64,000 bases of DNA, taken from NCBI GenBank assembly GCA_030533445.1, contig CM060062.1:5551456-5615455 (forward strand), given 5' to 3'. The notes under the pieces are model-generated. The model did not search any database. It was not told the DNA's origin and was given only the letters and a program-made list of their open reading frames with translations. Positions 21,866 to 34,814 of this stretch are shown here, in pieces. Every line of letters begins with the position of its first letter. The first letter of the stretch is position 1. Source of the DNA: Cyprinodon diabolis (Eukaryota > Chordata > Actinopteri > Cyprinodontiformes > Cyprinodontidae). The translations under genes and the position numbers were made by a program.

Positions 21866-23650
21866 TAACACTCGCCACATTTGAATAAGATTCGTTTCTG
21901 TGTCCAAATCTATTGATTCTGGCTACTACTTTAATCAGTGTTGACCAGGATGAAAATCTAGTGAAACGTACCAGAAAATCTTCAGTCTCATCTGTTGTTG
22001 TTGCAAATATCTGAACAGTTTTAACCTCTGGGTCAGCAACTAACATATCAGGGCAAGATTTGAATTCCCTTTTTATCTCCCTTTTCCACAAAAATTCAGG
22101 ACCTGTTAGCCAGTTAGTGGTTAAAATCTCAGAGGCACACAGCCCTCTTGACGCATGATCTGCTGGATTTTCAGTGGTGTCAACATGATTCCATTGATTT
22201 GGATTTGTGTTCTCTCTGATTATCTGGACCCGATTTGCCACAAATACATGAAACCGTCGTGCTTCGTTATCAATATACGACAACACAACTTGTGAATCTG
22301 TCCAGAATACTCTGCCTCCATCTTCATATCAAGCTCTGATTTTAACAGAACACTCAACCTACCAGCAACCACTGCAGCTAAAAGCTCCAGACAAGGAGTG
22401 GTTGTAATCTTCAAAGGAGCCACTTTGGCTTTAGCCATGATCAAAACACAATGGATTTCACTTCTGTCATTCTCAAATCTGAGGTAGGAGCATGCACAAT
22501 ATGCTAGGCTGATAGCATCTGAGAAGTGATGTAGTTCTGTTTTAACAATGTTTCCAAATCCTTGTGGGTGATAACATCGTTATATCATTAATCTCTTCAC
22601 ATCCTGAAGGCTGAACTTCCACTTCTCCCACCATACATGCAAGTCCTCAGGCAGAGAGTCATCCCACCCAATACTTCTGCAGCACAGATCTTGTAAAATG
22701 CGTTTTCTATTCACAATGAATGGTGAAAGAAATCCTAGTGGATCATACAGAGAGGCTATTACTGACAAAATACCATGCTGTGTATCAGGTTTGTCTTTCA
22801 GATCAATGTGAAAACCCATGTCAGTTTTGACATGCCATCGCATACCTAAGGTATGTTCAGTAAGCACCAAATCAGGCTTGACATCAGCAGAAACCACACT
22901 TGTGGCTCTCAGATGGATTCACATAGCCTAGGACTTCAGCTCTGTTGGAATTAAATTTGGGGAGTCTCAAACCAACTTCTTTGCACAGTTTCTGTGCTTC
23001 AGTTATTAGTTTGGTGGCATCATTAGCTGTTGGGACACTTATTAACCCATCATCAACATAAAAAAATGATTCGCCACAAATGCTGCTGCGACCGGAAACT
23101 TTGATTTCTGCTGCTGTGCCAAATATTTCAAACCAAAATTAGCACAGCCTGGAGAGGAGGCAGCACCAAATAGGTGAACCTTCATTTGATACTCTTTAGG
23201 CTTGCTCTTCAAATCTCCTTGCTCCCACCATAGGAACCCGAGGTAACAACGATGCTTTGATGCAACATAAAACTGGTGGAACATCCTTTCAATGTCACAA
23301 ATAATAGCAACAGCTTCTCTTCTGAAACGCAGAAGGATTCCAATGAAAGAGTTTATCAAATCTGGACCAGTCAACAAGGTATCATTCAAAGAAGTATCAT
23401 GAAATTTGGCTGAGCAGTCAAACACCACTCTTAACTTATCTGGTTTCTTTGAATGGTACACCCCATAATGAGGTAAGTACCATACACAATCATTGGCGTT
23501 TGCCTCAGGAGCTAGTTTAGCATCACCACAGCTAATGAGTGACTCCATAAATGTTTTGTAATGATTGTAGAACTGATCATTTCTCTTTAACCTTCTCTTC
23601 AGATGTTGTAAACAAACTGTAGCCAGCTTCTTATTATTCGTCAGCACAGG
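21866..23650 (-). pseudogene. BEL/Pao reverse transcriptase and RNase H region
   Basis: Reading from 23650 down: DDCVWYLPHYGVYH-like entry, VVFDCSAKFHDTSLND, the first catalytic Asp in ICDIERMFHQFYV, then YVDDG encoded at 23046-23060. Reading YVDDG needs a frame change just upstream (near 23060-23066). Further on are YDPLGFLSPFIVNRK (about 22730), an APLKITTTPCLELLAAVV block (about 22390) and WNHVDTTENPADHASRG (about 22170), the BEL/Pao RNase H and connection signature. Several frameshifts interrupt it. The product would copy the element's RNA in cytoplasmic particles; this copy cannot. Confidence 0.8.
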
Positions 23651-23898
23651 AAGGCAAGGTGTTTTAAATGGAGGGGCATCTCCAAATGACCATCATCTTT
23701 CTGTGTAATAATTTAACTTAGAAGTTGTATAAACCGAATGTCATCTTGAGAAACACATTTTCCTTCTGGGGCATTTTCATTGAAATCCAACTCCAGAGCT
23801 TTTAAAACATCAGAAGTTAACAGAGCTGGCATTTCTTTCACCATCACTCTGTGCACAAATCTTTGGCTACTTTGCCGTACTAAATGTGGATTAGTGGC

Positions 23899-24640
23899 TC
23901 AGATAATACTCCAACCAAGAGCAGTTTTCTGAGCAAAAGGTTTATTTTCCCCACCAACAACAACTTCCAAGGGAGCCAAAGCAGAAGGACAGTCAAACCC
24001 AATGAGTAAACCTACTTCACAGTCTTGTAAAGCAGGCATTTTGCCAGCCAGATGCTTAAGGTGAGGCCACTGTAATGCTGTATTTCTACTTGGTATGCAA
24101 GATGTATCAACAGGAATGACGTCTCCTGTGTATGATTGCCACAACCATATACAATTGTCAGAGAAAAACTCCGCACCTGCAAGTCAGACACCATTTGACT
24201 TGAAACAGGTGTACCAACTAAAACCATGGTACTAAGTTTTAGCTGTACTGGTTTTGTTTCAACAGTCAAGTTTTTCACAAGATCTTCTAAGACAAAAGAG
24301 GAGTCACTCTGAGAATCAATGAGTGCATAAGTAAGTATTTCCTTCCCAGGATCTTTGACAGAGGACAAAAAAACTGGAACAATACTTGATGTCGCAGAAT
24401 TGTTATGGGTGAGTGCATGAGACAAAACACTGCGAGAAACCTGAGGCATTTCTTGTGGAGAGATGGAACACTGCTGAGCAGCATCCTGAGATCTCACTCT
24501 TTCCGGTGCAAACAAGTAGGATGATGCCGTCTACACTCTCCACAAACATGGCGCGCTTTACAATCGTTCAATAGATGTCCCTTTCTCAAGTATCCAAAAC
24601 AAAGATGGTTCTGATGTATAAATGACCTTTTGTCTTCCAT
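23899..24640 (-). pseudogene. BEL/Pao zinc knuckle and aspartic protease
   Basis: At about 24530-24640 the minus strand encodes FGYLRKGHLLNDCK and HVCGECRRHHPTCLH, a pair of CCHC-type knuckles. Next comes YALIDSQSDSSFV with the protease Asp at 24315-24317; DSQSD is the BEL/Pao counterpart of the DTG active site. The downstream block LLIGFDCPSALAPLEVVVGG is typical of the protease/RT linker of this group. Several frames are used. Confidence 0.7.
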
Positions 24641-24821
24641 TGAATTAGCTGCAAATTTAGGGCATGTCTGTACAAACCAAACAAGGTAGTTTAGATTTCA
24701 GAACAGGAACAGCTTCTTGTTTCTTGAACTCCGTACTGCTACTAAGAGCCTTTGCTTTTCTGGAAAAATCATTTGAAGTTCTTGACTTTAACAAAAATGG
24801 AGAAGCTATAGGAATTGAATG

Positions 24822-25800
24822 CTATGCTTCCTTTTGTATGAATCTAGAAAAACATTCAAAAGATGGGTATTCCCCACATGCATCAAGTACTTCAACAACA
24901 ACTCTACACCATTTACGTACAACCCAGTCTGGTAATTCCTTTAACATCTTATGATTTTCTTCACAATCATTTAAGATGGACAGTCCTTTTACTTGAGGAA
25001 TGGCCTCTTCACAACTTTTCAGAAAGTCTGCAAAATCTATGAGAGACAATGGATCATTTAGTGCAATCTTTGGCCATGACTTAAGTTTATCCCTAAATGC
25101 TTTCTAAATTACAAATGGGTTTCCATATCTCTCCTGAAGAACTGACCAAACACCTTCATATGCATCCTCAGAGCTTCTGTAAAAGAAACCTTCCACAGCC
25201 TTTCTAGCTGCTCCAGAGAGATAACTTTTCAGATACAACATTTTTTCCCAACAGAGATACATGTTGAATCAATTAAAGTTGTAAATGATATCTTAAAGTC
25301 CACAAACTTAAACTTAACTGATATTCATCTCTATTTCAGATTTCTAACACCCTTTCCTTTTGAACTTCTTGATTAAATTTCTCTACAACAATACTCCCTT
25401 CCAAACGCTTACACACAAGATCATAAATCTCATTTGTTAATATAGTACAGGCATCTAGTTTTTGCACAATATTTGGAGTATTTAAAGAATTACATTGAAA
25501 AAACTCATAATTCGGCTTTACTTTATCAAGGCTGTTTTGAACTTGCTGATTTATTTCACCCAGATTCTCCTGAGAGCAGAAACCTTTTAATTTCTTCCTG
25601 GCTTCTCTGGCTATTTGTTTCCAGGATACATAAGATTTAAGAAATGCCTTTGTCTGTTTTGTAGATTCTCCTTCTCTGTACTGCTCTCCTTTTTCAGTTA
25701 ACTTTCTTGTGAGAGGACCTGAAACCAACTCTTGTCCTTTTGGCTTTACTTCAGTACACAAATCTTCATCAGCAAGTCCTTTTTCACTTGGCAATGACAT
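24822..25800 (-). pseudogene. BEL/Pao gag
   Basis: The start is ATG at 25798-25800 (MSLPSEKGLADED). The first frame stays open for 154 codons with KSYVSWKQIAREARKKLKGF and a helical region, then breaks. Gag resumes at 25049-24822 with FADFLKSCEEAIPQVKGLSI and LPDWVVRKWCRVV, motifs of the DUF1759/BEL gag core. The product would package the element's RNA. It is inactivated by stops and frameshifts between the blocks. Confidence 0.7.
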
Positions 25801-26149
25801 CTAAACTCTTTACAATGACCTAAACCTTACAGTGAAATGAAACCCACATTCAAAGATACTTGCAAAAAACACTATAAATTATTATTTTTTATATATATAT
25901 ATTTTTAAAATTAATTAATTAGTCCAGTTACCCTTTGAGTAATTAGGCGTAATTTCATAAACACCAATAACAGTCACGAGACGTCATCTCCAAGTTGTTT
26001 CCGCATTGTTTGATCAGTCAATTTCTCACCGAGCCAGCGATCATCATCTGTCGGAATAAGTTTCTGATGCAAACTTGAATCCACCGCGAAGACAGCTCCT
26101 CATGGTGGCGTTGACTCCAAAGCAGCGTCGATGTCCATTCCAAACGTCT

Positions 26150-26560
26150 TACAGTCATGGAAGGTGACACCCGGAAGCTTCGAGTTTTTACTGTAGCAGC
26201 TCCCCAGCACTTAAATTAATGTGCGGTCTCGATGGGTGATTTCCAAGGTTTGTTTATTTTTCTTTGATGTGGACCATCAGTCATCTCAATCATCTTGCAT
26301 TACCTCAGTCACCGTAATCACCGTGAAAACTAAACAGATATACAAATATTAGAATATAAACATTAACTTACAACACACAAACAACAAAATAAAACATACC
26401 TCGCTGCTTTCACCGGTGAACGCTAAGTGTTGATAGTGCCAAGCACATCTTTGACAGTTTGTTGAACTCATTCATTGATACAATGATTTGCCAGCTTTTA
26501 TAGGGTCTGCCCTCATTTAGCTATGGCAGCCTGTGAGGTAAACAACAAAAAACACCAACA
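26150..26560 (-). repeat. probable 5' LTR of the BEL/Pao element
   Basis: Upstream of gag on the minus strand there is a TATA-like CCTATAAAAGCTGG (26495-26504) and, about 240 bp further, AATAAA (26253-26258). This spacing fits an LTR U3-R-U5. Exact ends were not found and there is no second LTR to align with. Confidence 0.4.
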
Positions 26561-26737
26561 AAACTTTACAAAGTGCAAATACAATTAAACAAAATACAAA
26601 CCACCAGTGCTAATTAAAACAGACAAATATTAAACAATCTGCAACATCCTTTAAATATTTTGAAATAGTCTACAAGAGTGAATAATTTAATCAACTTGAT
26701 TTAAATTGTTCACTATCCATTACAATTAAAATGAAAC

Positions 26738-26880
26738 CAGGGGTCAACAATTAATAATCAGTGGGGTCCAAATAAATAAAATCATCAACCAGTAAATGTG
26801 CAGAGACATTTTTATTATAATTTCTTAATTTAAATAGAATTTAACACAAAAATTAAAATTAAAATTAGGTATATATGCAT
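26738..26880 (+). repeat. hAT-type terminus (partner copy at 52040)
   Basis: Starts CAGGGGTCAACAATTAATAA after AATGAAAC. Its next 140 bp match the reverse complement of 52040-52189 (shared TCATCAACCAGTAAA and GGGTCCAAATAAA). The right end of the element was not found here. Confidence 0.6.
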
Positions 26881-27194
26881 TCTTGTTATACGCTGAATTT
26901 AAAAACTAAAGTAAAATAGAAATTGCCTAACATTGCATCCTGTGCTATCTCAGAGGAGTTGACACTTGTATGACTGTATTCCTGTATATCCATCAGTAGT
27001 TAAAGGACAAGGGTCAGCAAATGCAAATTCTGCCTGTAAAACAATGACAGTGTAATTATCGCTGTATGATCTTAAGCCTCATTTGGAGCTTTGAACCAGG
27101 CTTTTGAAAAACTTTGATAATTTGCTGTTGTAATATTATAGATTTGTTAAATTAAAATAGCTATCTGAAGCTTACAAATGCATCACACTGGTCT

Positions 27195-27358
27195 GTGTAG
27201 TTGCGCGTTTGATTTTCCGCTCGGCAATAGAAAGAGTAGAATGAGTAGAAGTCAGAAGTAGGAAGAAAAATAAGTAATGTAGTAAAGTATAGATACCTAA
27301 AAAGCGTACTTAAGTACGGTAACGAAGTATTTATACTTCGTTACTTGTCACCTCTGCT
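27195..27358. repeat. DNA transposon end with TACTTCGTTAC palindrome
   Basis: TACTTAAGTACGGTAACGAA leads into the palindrome GTAACGAAGTA / TACTTCGTTAC and ends CACCTCTG, whose complement CAGAGGTG is a hAT-like terminus. This is a familiar fish element end; no matching left end is visible. Confidence 0.5.
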
Positions 27359-28990
27359 TAATAGTAAACTTGACTTAGTTATAAACGTCTTGCCAGGGAC
27401 TGACTCCCATATGAAGCCCATACATAACTTCACACTTTCAGCCATCATGAAATGTATAACTATAGAAACTCAAGTTTTAAAATAAAGGAAATGACATGAA
27501 CATCCAAAGCTCCATATGACTGTGGGTTTGGCAGCATTAAACAGAGGCAGAGGCTCTGCCTTCTATTGTTGCATTGTGTACAGAAGCACACAGAGTTCAG
27601 TACATGATGTCCTGTGAAATTTGCAGCTGCTCCCTAATCCTGGGAATTAACTACTGAATAATTAAAAAAAAACTGGCTTACAAAAGCAGTGCTGCCCTCC
27701 CTAGACAGGAAATCAGTTTTACGGTTAAATCATACTATGTATATTGTACATCAGAAATAAGGAACAAATTTCCTCTGCATTTACTTATTCTGTCTTTATT
27801 TATTTGGTGGAGTGGTGTTCTTGGTGGTAAGAAAGCAAAGAGTTTGTGTCCTGAAGAGGCTGCATGATCACCACTTCAAAACAGACTGACACTACTGGAC
27901 CCTAAGCAAAGCCCTTTATGTTATAATGCTTTCTGCATATAGTTTTAAATAACACTCACAGAAATAGGGAATTTGGAGTTAATGACTGCAATGGAAAAAA
28001 AGGTGACATTAATTATAGCCCACAGGCAACTTGATAATGACTTTGGAAAGTAAAAGCTGTAGAAATAATCTTTTCTTTTGATTTTCAGTCGGGTTCTAAA
28101 ATATTAACTGAAATACCCATTTCACAAGCTTAACAACAATTCTTTAGGTCGAGATTTCAATCTGTCCCCACTGCTATGTCTGTCTGATCTTAAAACATTT
28201 GAAATAAGGAGCCTATTCAAATGAAGAGTTTGTGCATGCTATTGGTATTAACAGAAAAATTGACTTTTGATGTCTTTAGACTACTGTATAACTACAAAGG
28301 AGTGTCTTAAGTCAAGGTTTTCTAAAAGATCAGCTGTTAGACAGACTGCTACAGAAGACTCATCTGCCTACAGTTATTAACATCAACAACTTGTTGAAAA
28401 CACCCTATAAGGTAGAAACTACATTTAGTTTCCCTTTGACTCAACAAAGTATTTTTAATTGAACTAAAGAACTTGCCAAGATTTTTTGACAGCCTACATG
28501 AATCCAAGTAAAAGCTGACTTTATGAGTGGTGTAGCTGGCAAGTGAAAATCCTGCTCTTTTCTATTCGAGAGGCGTGTGAAGGACCTGACCCGATGCAGC
28601 ATTGTGTGGAGGTTTATTGTTGTATGTTGAGGGTCGGATTTTCTTTGGCCAGCTTCTTTAAAATAAAGCAAAGCTCCTTAATCATCTTAACACAGCTTCT
28701 GTAAATTTATGTTGGTTACATAAAGGAAACATTTAGCAATTTTTGGAACACTTGGTTAGTTTCATCTAATAGTTAAAAGAACCAACCATCAAGTATTTTA
28801 ATGTACTCCATTTTAAAATAGAGCCACATACCTCAGTTTTAAGGAAAAAAGTTATAATTTTTTTTCATTGTTCAAAAGTAAAGTAATTAACTCAACCTAA
28901 AGAGGGAACTGAAACCTATCACTTCCTTTTATAATTAAACTGCCATATCTAGATGGGCCTCTGGCTCTTGTTCTCACAATTTGCTTGTGT
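27359..28990. other. unassigned region
   Basis: AT-rich, no supported gene. A 76-codon minus-strand frame (28441-28671) has no recognised motif. Confidence 0.4.
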
Positions 28991-29499
28991 TATTACGTCT
29001 TCCATTGGCTTGTACTAGGATCTTTATAGTTATATGTTGCCTCAAAAATAATCTTACTGTGTGCTTAGCCTTCTAGTTTTTTGTTCCATTCAGAAATATT
29101 CCTGTTCTGCTTGGTTGGATAGAGACTTTGCTCACAGCTCTGCTCCAGTATTGACTTCCTCATTCTCATTCACTCTGTCAGCTTTATTTAGTCCACAGAC
29201 TATACAATTATATATTTTGTCCTGTATTTTTTGTGATACTTTATGGTCTCTTCTATCATCTGCTTCTCTATTTCTCTGTATGTTCTCCAGGCTTTGCTTG
29301 TCCTTTTGTCTAAGGTTAGTTCTGGTTCAGACTGTGTTTGGGTCCTAATACAAGTTAAGGGTAAGTCAACCTCCAAATTCAAGATAAATAAATAAACAAA
29401 TCAGATGAAAGCATATTTAAGAGTCCTTTTCATGAGTAAAGGAAGAATGGTGTGGGGATCAATAGACAGATCGGTGCAACTGCTGCTATAATGCAGACG

Positions 29500-29905
29500 C
29501 TCTATCGGTGTGTTGTTTTCTTATGTTTTCACCTACGGTCGTAAAATCTGGATGATAACCAAAAAAATGACATCCTGGATACAAACAACTGAAATAAGCT
29601 TTGTGCCTCCAGACTGGCAGGGCTCTCTCAGCCTGAGGAGTTCGGTCATCCAGGAGAGGCTTGGAGTAGAGCTGCTTCTCCTCCACCTTGACAGTAGTCA
29701 GCTGAGGTTGCTTTGGTTATCGCCCGGAGGTGTTTCAGGCATGTCTCACCAGGGGGAGACCCTGGGGACACATTGGTGCGACTATGTCTCCTGGCTGGCC
29801 TGGGAGTGCCTCTGTGTTCCCCCAGGAGAGCTGGAGGAGGTTTCTACCTCCCTAATGAGATTCCCTAATGAGATTGCTGTCCCTTCAAGCTGTCCCAGAT
29901 GACAC
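29500..29905 (+). pseudogene. LINE reverse transcriptase C-terminal remnant
   Basis: A 130-codon frame contains FTYGRKIWMITKKMTSWIQT, SVIQERLGVELLLLHLDSSQ and CDYVSWLAWECLCVPPGELE. This is the widespread fish LINE ORF2 end of the TYGHELWVMTER type, with conserved order but many substitutions. It is a decayed 3' part; the clade (RTE-like or related) is not certain. Confidence 0.7.
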
Positions 29906-30077
29906 AGAAAACAATGACTTTAAGTATATAATTTGGTCATAAATACTGAGATGCAGGTACTTGAAGGTAATTAACTTTTGTTTAGTCTTAAAACTAATTG
30001 CATAATTACACAGACAATTGTTACACTTAAGGGCTCCACATCTGTCCTGACATGTAACCACAAGACTCAGTTCTCAT

Positions 30078-31013
30078 TAGGGGTGTAAATCACACCCATC
30101 ATGGCGATTCGATTCAGTATCGATTTCCTGAACCAACAATTCAATTATTTTCGATACTCAAGAATACATTGCGATTCAATTCGATTAATTGGTTCTTTTT
30201 TCTTTTTTTTTACAGGCTAGAGAATGTTTCAAATTTGAAATAAATCAATGAAAGCTGTAATATTGTTATGCATTTTTTTTGAGAAACAACAGCAAATAAC
30301 AGAAGTAAAAAAGTTGCACTCCACCTTTTCCTATTAAAACCTCATTCACTGAAAAATAATAACACCCCTGCGTTATATTTTCTGAAAGGCCTTGCATCAA
30401 AAAATACTTCACTAAATCAGTGCAATGAGTGCAATGCAATACCTCGGCTCCAGACGTCCCCGCCCCCACCACAGACGCTCCGCTGCTCCTCACCCAAATT
30501 GTAGCTGACCGCAAACAGTGCCGCAGACAGGAGGCCGGCTTGTTTTGTTTTTATGACCGAAATTGCGGAGAACAAGTTATGAAGTTTGACCGGCTAGAAG
30601 AGCGAGGTGCGCAAGAATGCTGGGACCCATTTGTCCTACTGGAGCTCGGCTCTTTTTGGCCCTCCGTCGTCGGACTAAACTCGCCCCCACTTCCTCACCG
30701 CCTCAGCCGTATCTAGACCCACAGTGTGTAGCTCAGACCAAGCTTCAACATTTAGCATAAATCAAAAATGTCTGTGTCAAGCTTACTGCAACACACTGCT
30801 GTAAGAGTATAATCAGGAAGCGAGGTAGGAGGGCAAAATAGGGTTAGCGCCACCGCAGCACGTGAGGGAGAATTACGCCGAGGAGCAAATGGATAAAAAT
30901 AGACCAGAAAAAAAAAAAACATGAATCGATACTCTTGCGGACGTGTCGATGCATCGGATCGTCGGCTGTTGGATCGATGCATCGATACAAAACGATTATT
31001 ATTTACACTACTA
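30078..31013. mobile_element. hAT-type MITE, 936 bp, 8-bp TSD
   Basis: Ends TAGGGGTGTAAAT and (reverse complement of the right end) TAGTAGTGTAAAT. Perfect 8-bp flanks GTTCTCAT at 30070-30077 and 31014-31021 define it. ATCGAT-rich subterminal repeats lie at both ends. The GC-rich centre (30430-30720) has an open frame but no transposase motif. Confidence 0.88.
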
Positions 31014-31021
31014 GTTCTCAT

Positions 31022-32560
31022 GTTCAGTATCCCTACCTACGTTTATTAGTCCCTGGGTTTACTTGTGTATTTCTCAGAGATGTATACTGATGTGATTTAA
31101 ATTTGGTTTCCTGTAGTATGTTTTAAATACATTTTTCTCAGTAATTGTGGCAAAGTGGTTCAGTTTGTGTTTACCACTTGTCCCTTATTCTTTCTTCTGA
31201 TTTGTAATGCTTAAATTTAAACATTAGTTTGCAATTTGCTTCACTTACTATCCTGGGTCTGTTTGTGTTAGCATTACGTTGCAGTTTTCATCTACTTATG
31301 TTTAGGTTAAAGCTATTACTTCAGGATTATTAGATGAAATTGTTTATTTTGTTTCAAAGTATATTTATGGTATTTGTTTTCCTTTTTACTCACTATTGTT
31401 TAAGTATTTCCTACTAAATTGACTAGAGGATGTCATCCATTACCTTGCTGGGTTCTACCATTTAGAGGGTTTCCTTTGGAGTTATGCTTTGTTTGTTTTT
31501 CTTTAAAGTAAGTTTTTGAGTTATCTTGTATCACATTATTTATTTTGCAGACTCTTTCTTTATGTAGATGAGTTTCTAAATTAGATTAATTTTATTGTTG
31601 TTTCTCTGTTAAGACTTTGTTTTTTCTGCCTGTTTAATTGAGGCTTGTGTTGCAACTTGGTTATATAAGCACTGAGCTCTTGGAAGCCCAGGAAAGTTTG
31701 TCAGAGTGAAATGCTGAATAAAAGACAACAGAGAAACTGGAACCAGTGGCTGAAGCTGTTTTTTTTTTGTTCACCTTATTGATCCTCAACCAAACTACCT
31801 TACAGTAATATTTTTTGCAATCCGTTTTGTATTAAAAGGTACTTTTTTTTTTCTCTTGCATTACTGCTCTGACCTCAGATTGGGCCTCTGTGTTTAGGAT
31901 TTTGGAATTTTTATATGATGTAGTTTTGTAACAAAAGCCAGTGTTACCAGAACTTTCAGTGTTATGGGATTTTACTGCATCCTACACTATTTAAAAAGGA
32001 ATGTGTTACTGCTCTTTGTGATAGCCTGTAGCCTGATATCACCCCCAAACCCCCCATAAAAACAAAAAAACTAACTAACTAAAAAAAAACAAAACACAGA
32101 AAATACTTTAAAAAACAGGGTTTCCTGTGTCGGGACGGGACTGTTGATTCTTTGGGCAAAAAGGAGATTTGGCAGGAACTGTAGCAGACAAAAAGCTTTC
32201 GCCAGCAGTCTGCACAGGAAGTCACACAAACATGCATTCTATTAGGTCTGTTTTTATTCAATAAATCATTTCCTGCTAAAGATATAAATATATAAATATG
32301 TTGTTTGTATATCTAGAGTGTGTAATGAAGATAATTTCCCCCTAGGATCATTAAAGTATTTCTGATTCTGATTTTATAAACATTCATAATGCAGCATCAT
32401 GTCGATAAGCAGCTTTGAAAACAGAGACTTAGTATGCATCTCCTTTACAAAAAACAAAACAGTTCAAAGCAAACAAAGCCTTTTTTGAAATGAAACCAGG
32501 TAAAATAAAATGCTTGGACCTAATGAATCCGCGTAAATGTGTACCGGAACAGTACAGCTG
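31022..32560. other. T-rich region, possible LTR-like end near 31650-31805
   Basis: GGTTATATAAGCACTGAGCT (31661-31680) and AATAAAAG at about 31719, followed by a short tract to TTACA, resemble an LTR promoter and poly(A) site. No target duplication was found. 32325-32375 is a retroposon tail (AATTTCCCCCTAGGATCATT). Nothing else is supported. Confidence 0.3.
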
Positions 32561-32574
32561 AGAAAATAAGGCCA

Positions 32575-33140
32575 AATCTGTCCTAGAAACAATCAAGCTT
32601 TATTTGTTAAGCACTTAAAAACAACCACAGCTAACCAAAGTGCTGTACAGACAATAAATAAATAAAAATAAAATTGTACAGATAACAAAACAGCTAAAAT
32701 ATGGGCAACAGCATTCAAACAATCAAATCAATAAAATTGGGTAAAACTTCAAAGGAATAAAACATAAAAAAATAATTTTTTTTACATAAATACAGCCCAG
32801 TCTTGCTGGTTGTTAAAAGCCAAAGAGAAAATGTGTGTTGTAAAAAGTCAGTGAAGAGGCCTCTCTGATGCACTGAGGCAGGTCATTCCAGAGCTTTGGA
32901 GCTGAGAAAGCGCGGTACCCTCTGAGCTTTTGCTTCGTTTTAGGCTCTCTCAGGAGCGGCTGACCTAAGAGAAAAAATCTTTCAGGATGTAGAAGCTCAG
33001 AGAGGTACGGTGGGGCAAGTCCATTCAGGGATTAAAAAAAAAAAAAAGGAATTTTAAAATTAATTCTAAAATGCATTGGAAAAAAGCCAGTTTGAAAACG
33101 ATTAAAATGCATAAAAAATACAGAAGAAAGGATATTTCCA
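32575..33140 (-). repeat. LINE 3' region
   Basis: CTTTATTTGTTAAGCACTTA, ACCAAAGTGCTGTACAG, GGTCATTCCAGAGCTTTGGA and GGCAAGTCCATTCAGG are ordered blocks of a fish LINE 3' UTR read on the minus strand. A-rich expansions interrupt it. No RT motif remains. Confidence 0.55.
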
Positions 33141-34814
33141 AGATACGGTCCTTGCCATACCTCGTAGGACAACAAAAAAAGGTCCCTGAGTGCATTTCTA
33201 ATCACAGCATTTAAAAAAAAAAATACATTCAGAGTTTCAGCTCTGTTTAAGTTTAATATAACCACATGAAAAGATCACATTGGTTATAATTTAATTACTG
33301 TTTAACATGAACAACAAAGTCTTTCAAAGACTACCTTTAAGCATTCTAAGGTAGTTACACACTGACCCCTGCTGGTGGATGGCTGGAAAAATACAAATAA
33401 AGTTAAGTTTGCAGATCAATGCAAGATTTAGTTAAAGGGGAACACCGTTTTTTTTTTACATTGGCCCCTTTATTTTACATTATTACATCATGTTCTACTC
33501 ACCCATTTTAGATTTGTTTCATTTGGAGCTGTTCCAAAGATATATTCGGTTTTGTAATATCCAAGTAACGTCTTCCTATGGGCAACTCGTTGAAGGCACA
33601 AACTAAACTGTTCATAATTAATTCTTTATGGTACGCCAGCATTCATAACACGTAGGCGAATCACTGTCCCCCATAGAAATCTGCAGTTATATTTTTTATA
33701 TCTATGTTCTTTTTTACAAACAAAGCGGAATGTGTATGACGTCGTCCTTGCGCGTCGGCTACCATTCATTCATCCTGTCCACTGAACTGCTGCTATTGAG
33801 AAAAGTTTATATTCTTGATTGTTCTGACATGAGAATTTAATAGATCAGTATCAACGAGACATTATATGTGAGCCCACTGATTTCAACTCTAATAGTGTAT
33901 AAAAGTGTATCGTTAAATGAACTGGATTTGAAATTGGTTGTTGGTACAACTAAATTGAAAGAGTAGCTGTAGGGCATGTGCAGTGGCTCGGTCTACAGGG
34001 TTTCCAAGTCGGCAGTGAAAGGCAGTGTGGTTGAGTTTTGTGATTCTGCTGCTGAGCTTCAACACCATCAAACATAATAAAAGTAAGTATTATATTATAA
34101 GTATTATACAAAAATGTGGACTAAATTTTGACATTATATACAGTCAGTGATTTCTTGATATAATTTGCTCGTTTGTCAAATTCACTCGAGTAAATACTAT
34201 TACTTCGGTTAAAGACAGCAAACTCTCCAAATCTGACTATCCCACCTTACATCTACATTGAGCTTTATTATCTGTATTTATTTTCAGTTATTTTTTGTAG
34301 CTTGCAATACTCTGTACAGGTTATTATGGCGTTTGATGCATAACTTTGAAAACATTTACAGCTAATGCAGGAAGCTTCCCACCCCACTATCACTCCTGGC
34401 CGGGTTGCTCTGGGAAGCATCCAGTATAAATCACATTGCCAAATGCACATGTGGGCTGCAAAGCTCTGCTGTATTCGACACCTCCATCATGGAGGTTTCG
34501 ATATAGACAAATTGGGAATAATAAAATGTTTAGACACGATAAAGTTGCTGGTCTCCAACTCGTATGAACGCTCCAATTCGCAAACACAAGAATATTTTAT
34601 ATATAACTCTATTGGTTTTTTTCTTAACGAGTAAGCAGTAGCGGGAGTTCATTCAAATACATAATTTTGTTCCTTATTATTCATGATAATGAAATAACTC
34701 CTATAAATATGTCAACAATATATGTAATATGAAATAATACTTTTAGTTGCATGTTTGCTTATGAGGACTTTATGAAGTCCTGTTAAATTTTGTATGTTTG
34801 TATATTTCAGGTGG

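Larger units (their letters stand above)
20556..26560 (-). mobile_element. BEL/Pao LTR retrotransposon, truncated and decayed
   Basis: From its 5' side (high coordinates): a probable 5' LTR, gag (25800 down to about 24820), a double zinc knuckle (about 24530-24640), aspartic protease, reverse transcriptase, RNase H/connection and the start of integrase, ending abruptly near 20556 next to an L2 LINE. The 3' LTR and integrase catalytic core are missing. Protein motifs (YALIDSQSDSSF, VVFDCSAKFHDTSLND, YDPLGFLSPF, NPADHASRG) are those of BEL/Pao and not Gypsy or Copia. A MITE (21004-21865) splits the connection region. Many stops and frameshifts show it is inactive. Confidence 0.85.

Noticed and set aside
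30048..31805. Single LTR from TGTAACC to CTTACA with the hAT inside
   Set aside because: The ends are complementary over only 5 bp and there is no target duplication (TGACA versus GTAAT).
34365..34634. 89-codon plus frame and 65-codon minus frame inside the TTAA transposon
   Set aside because: Overlapping frames on both strands with no motif shared with the transposase-like protein.
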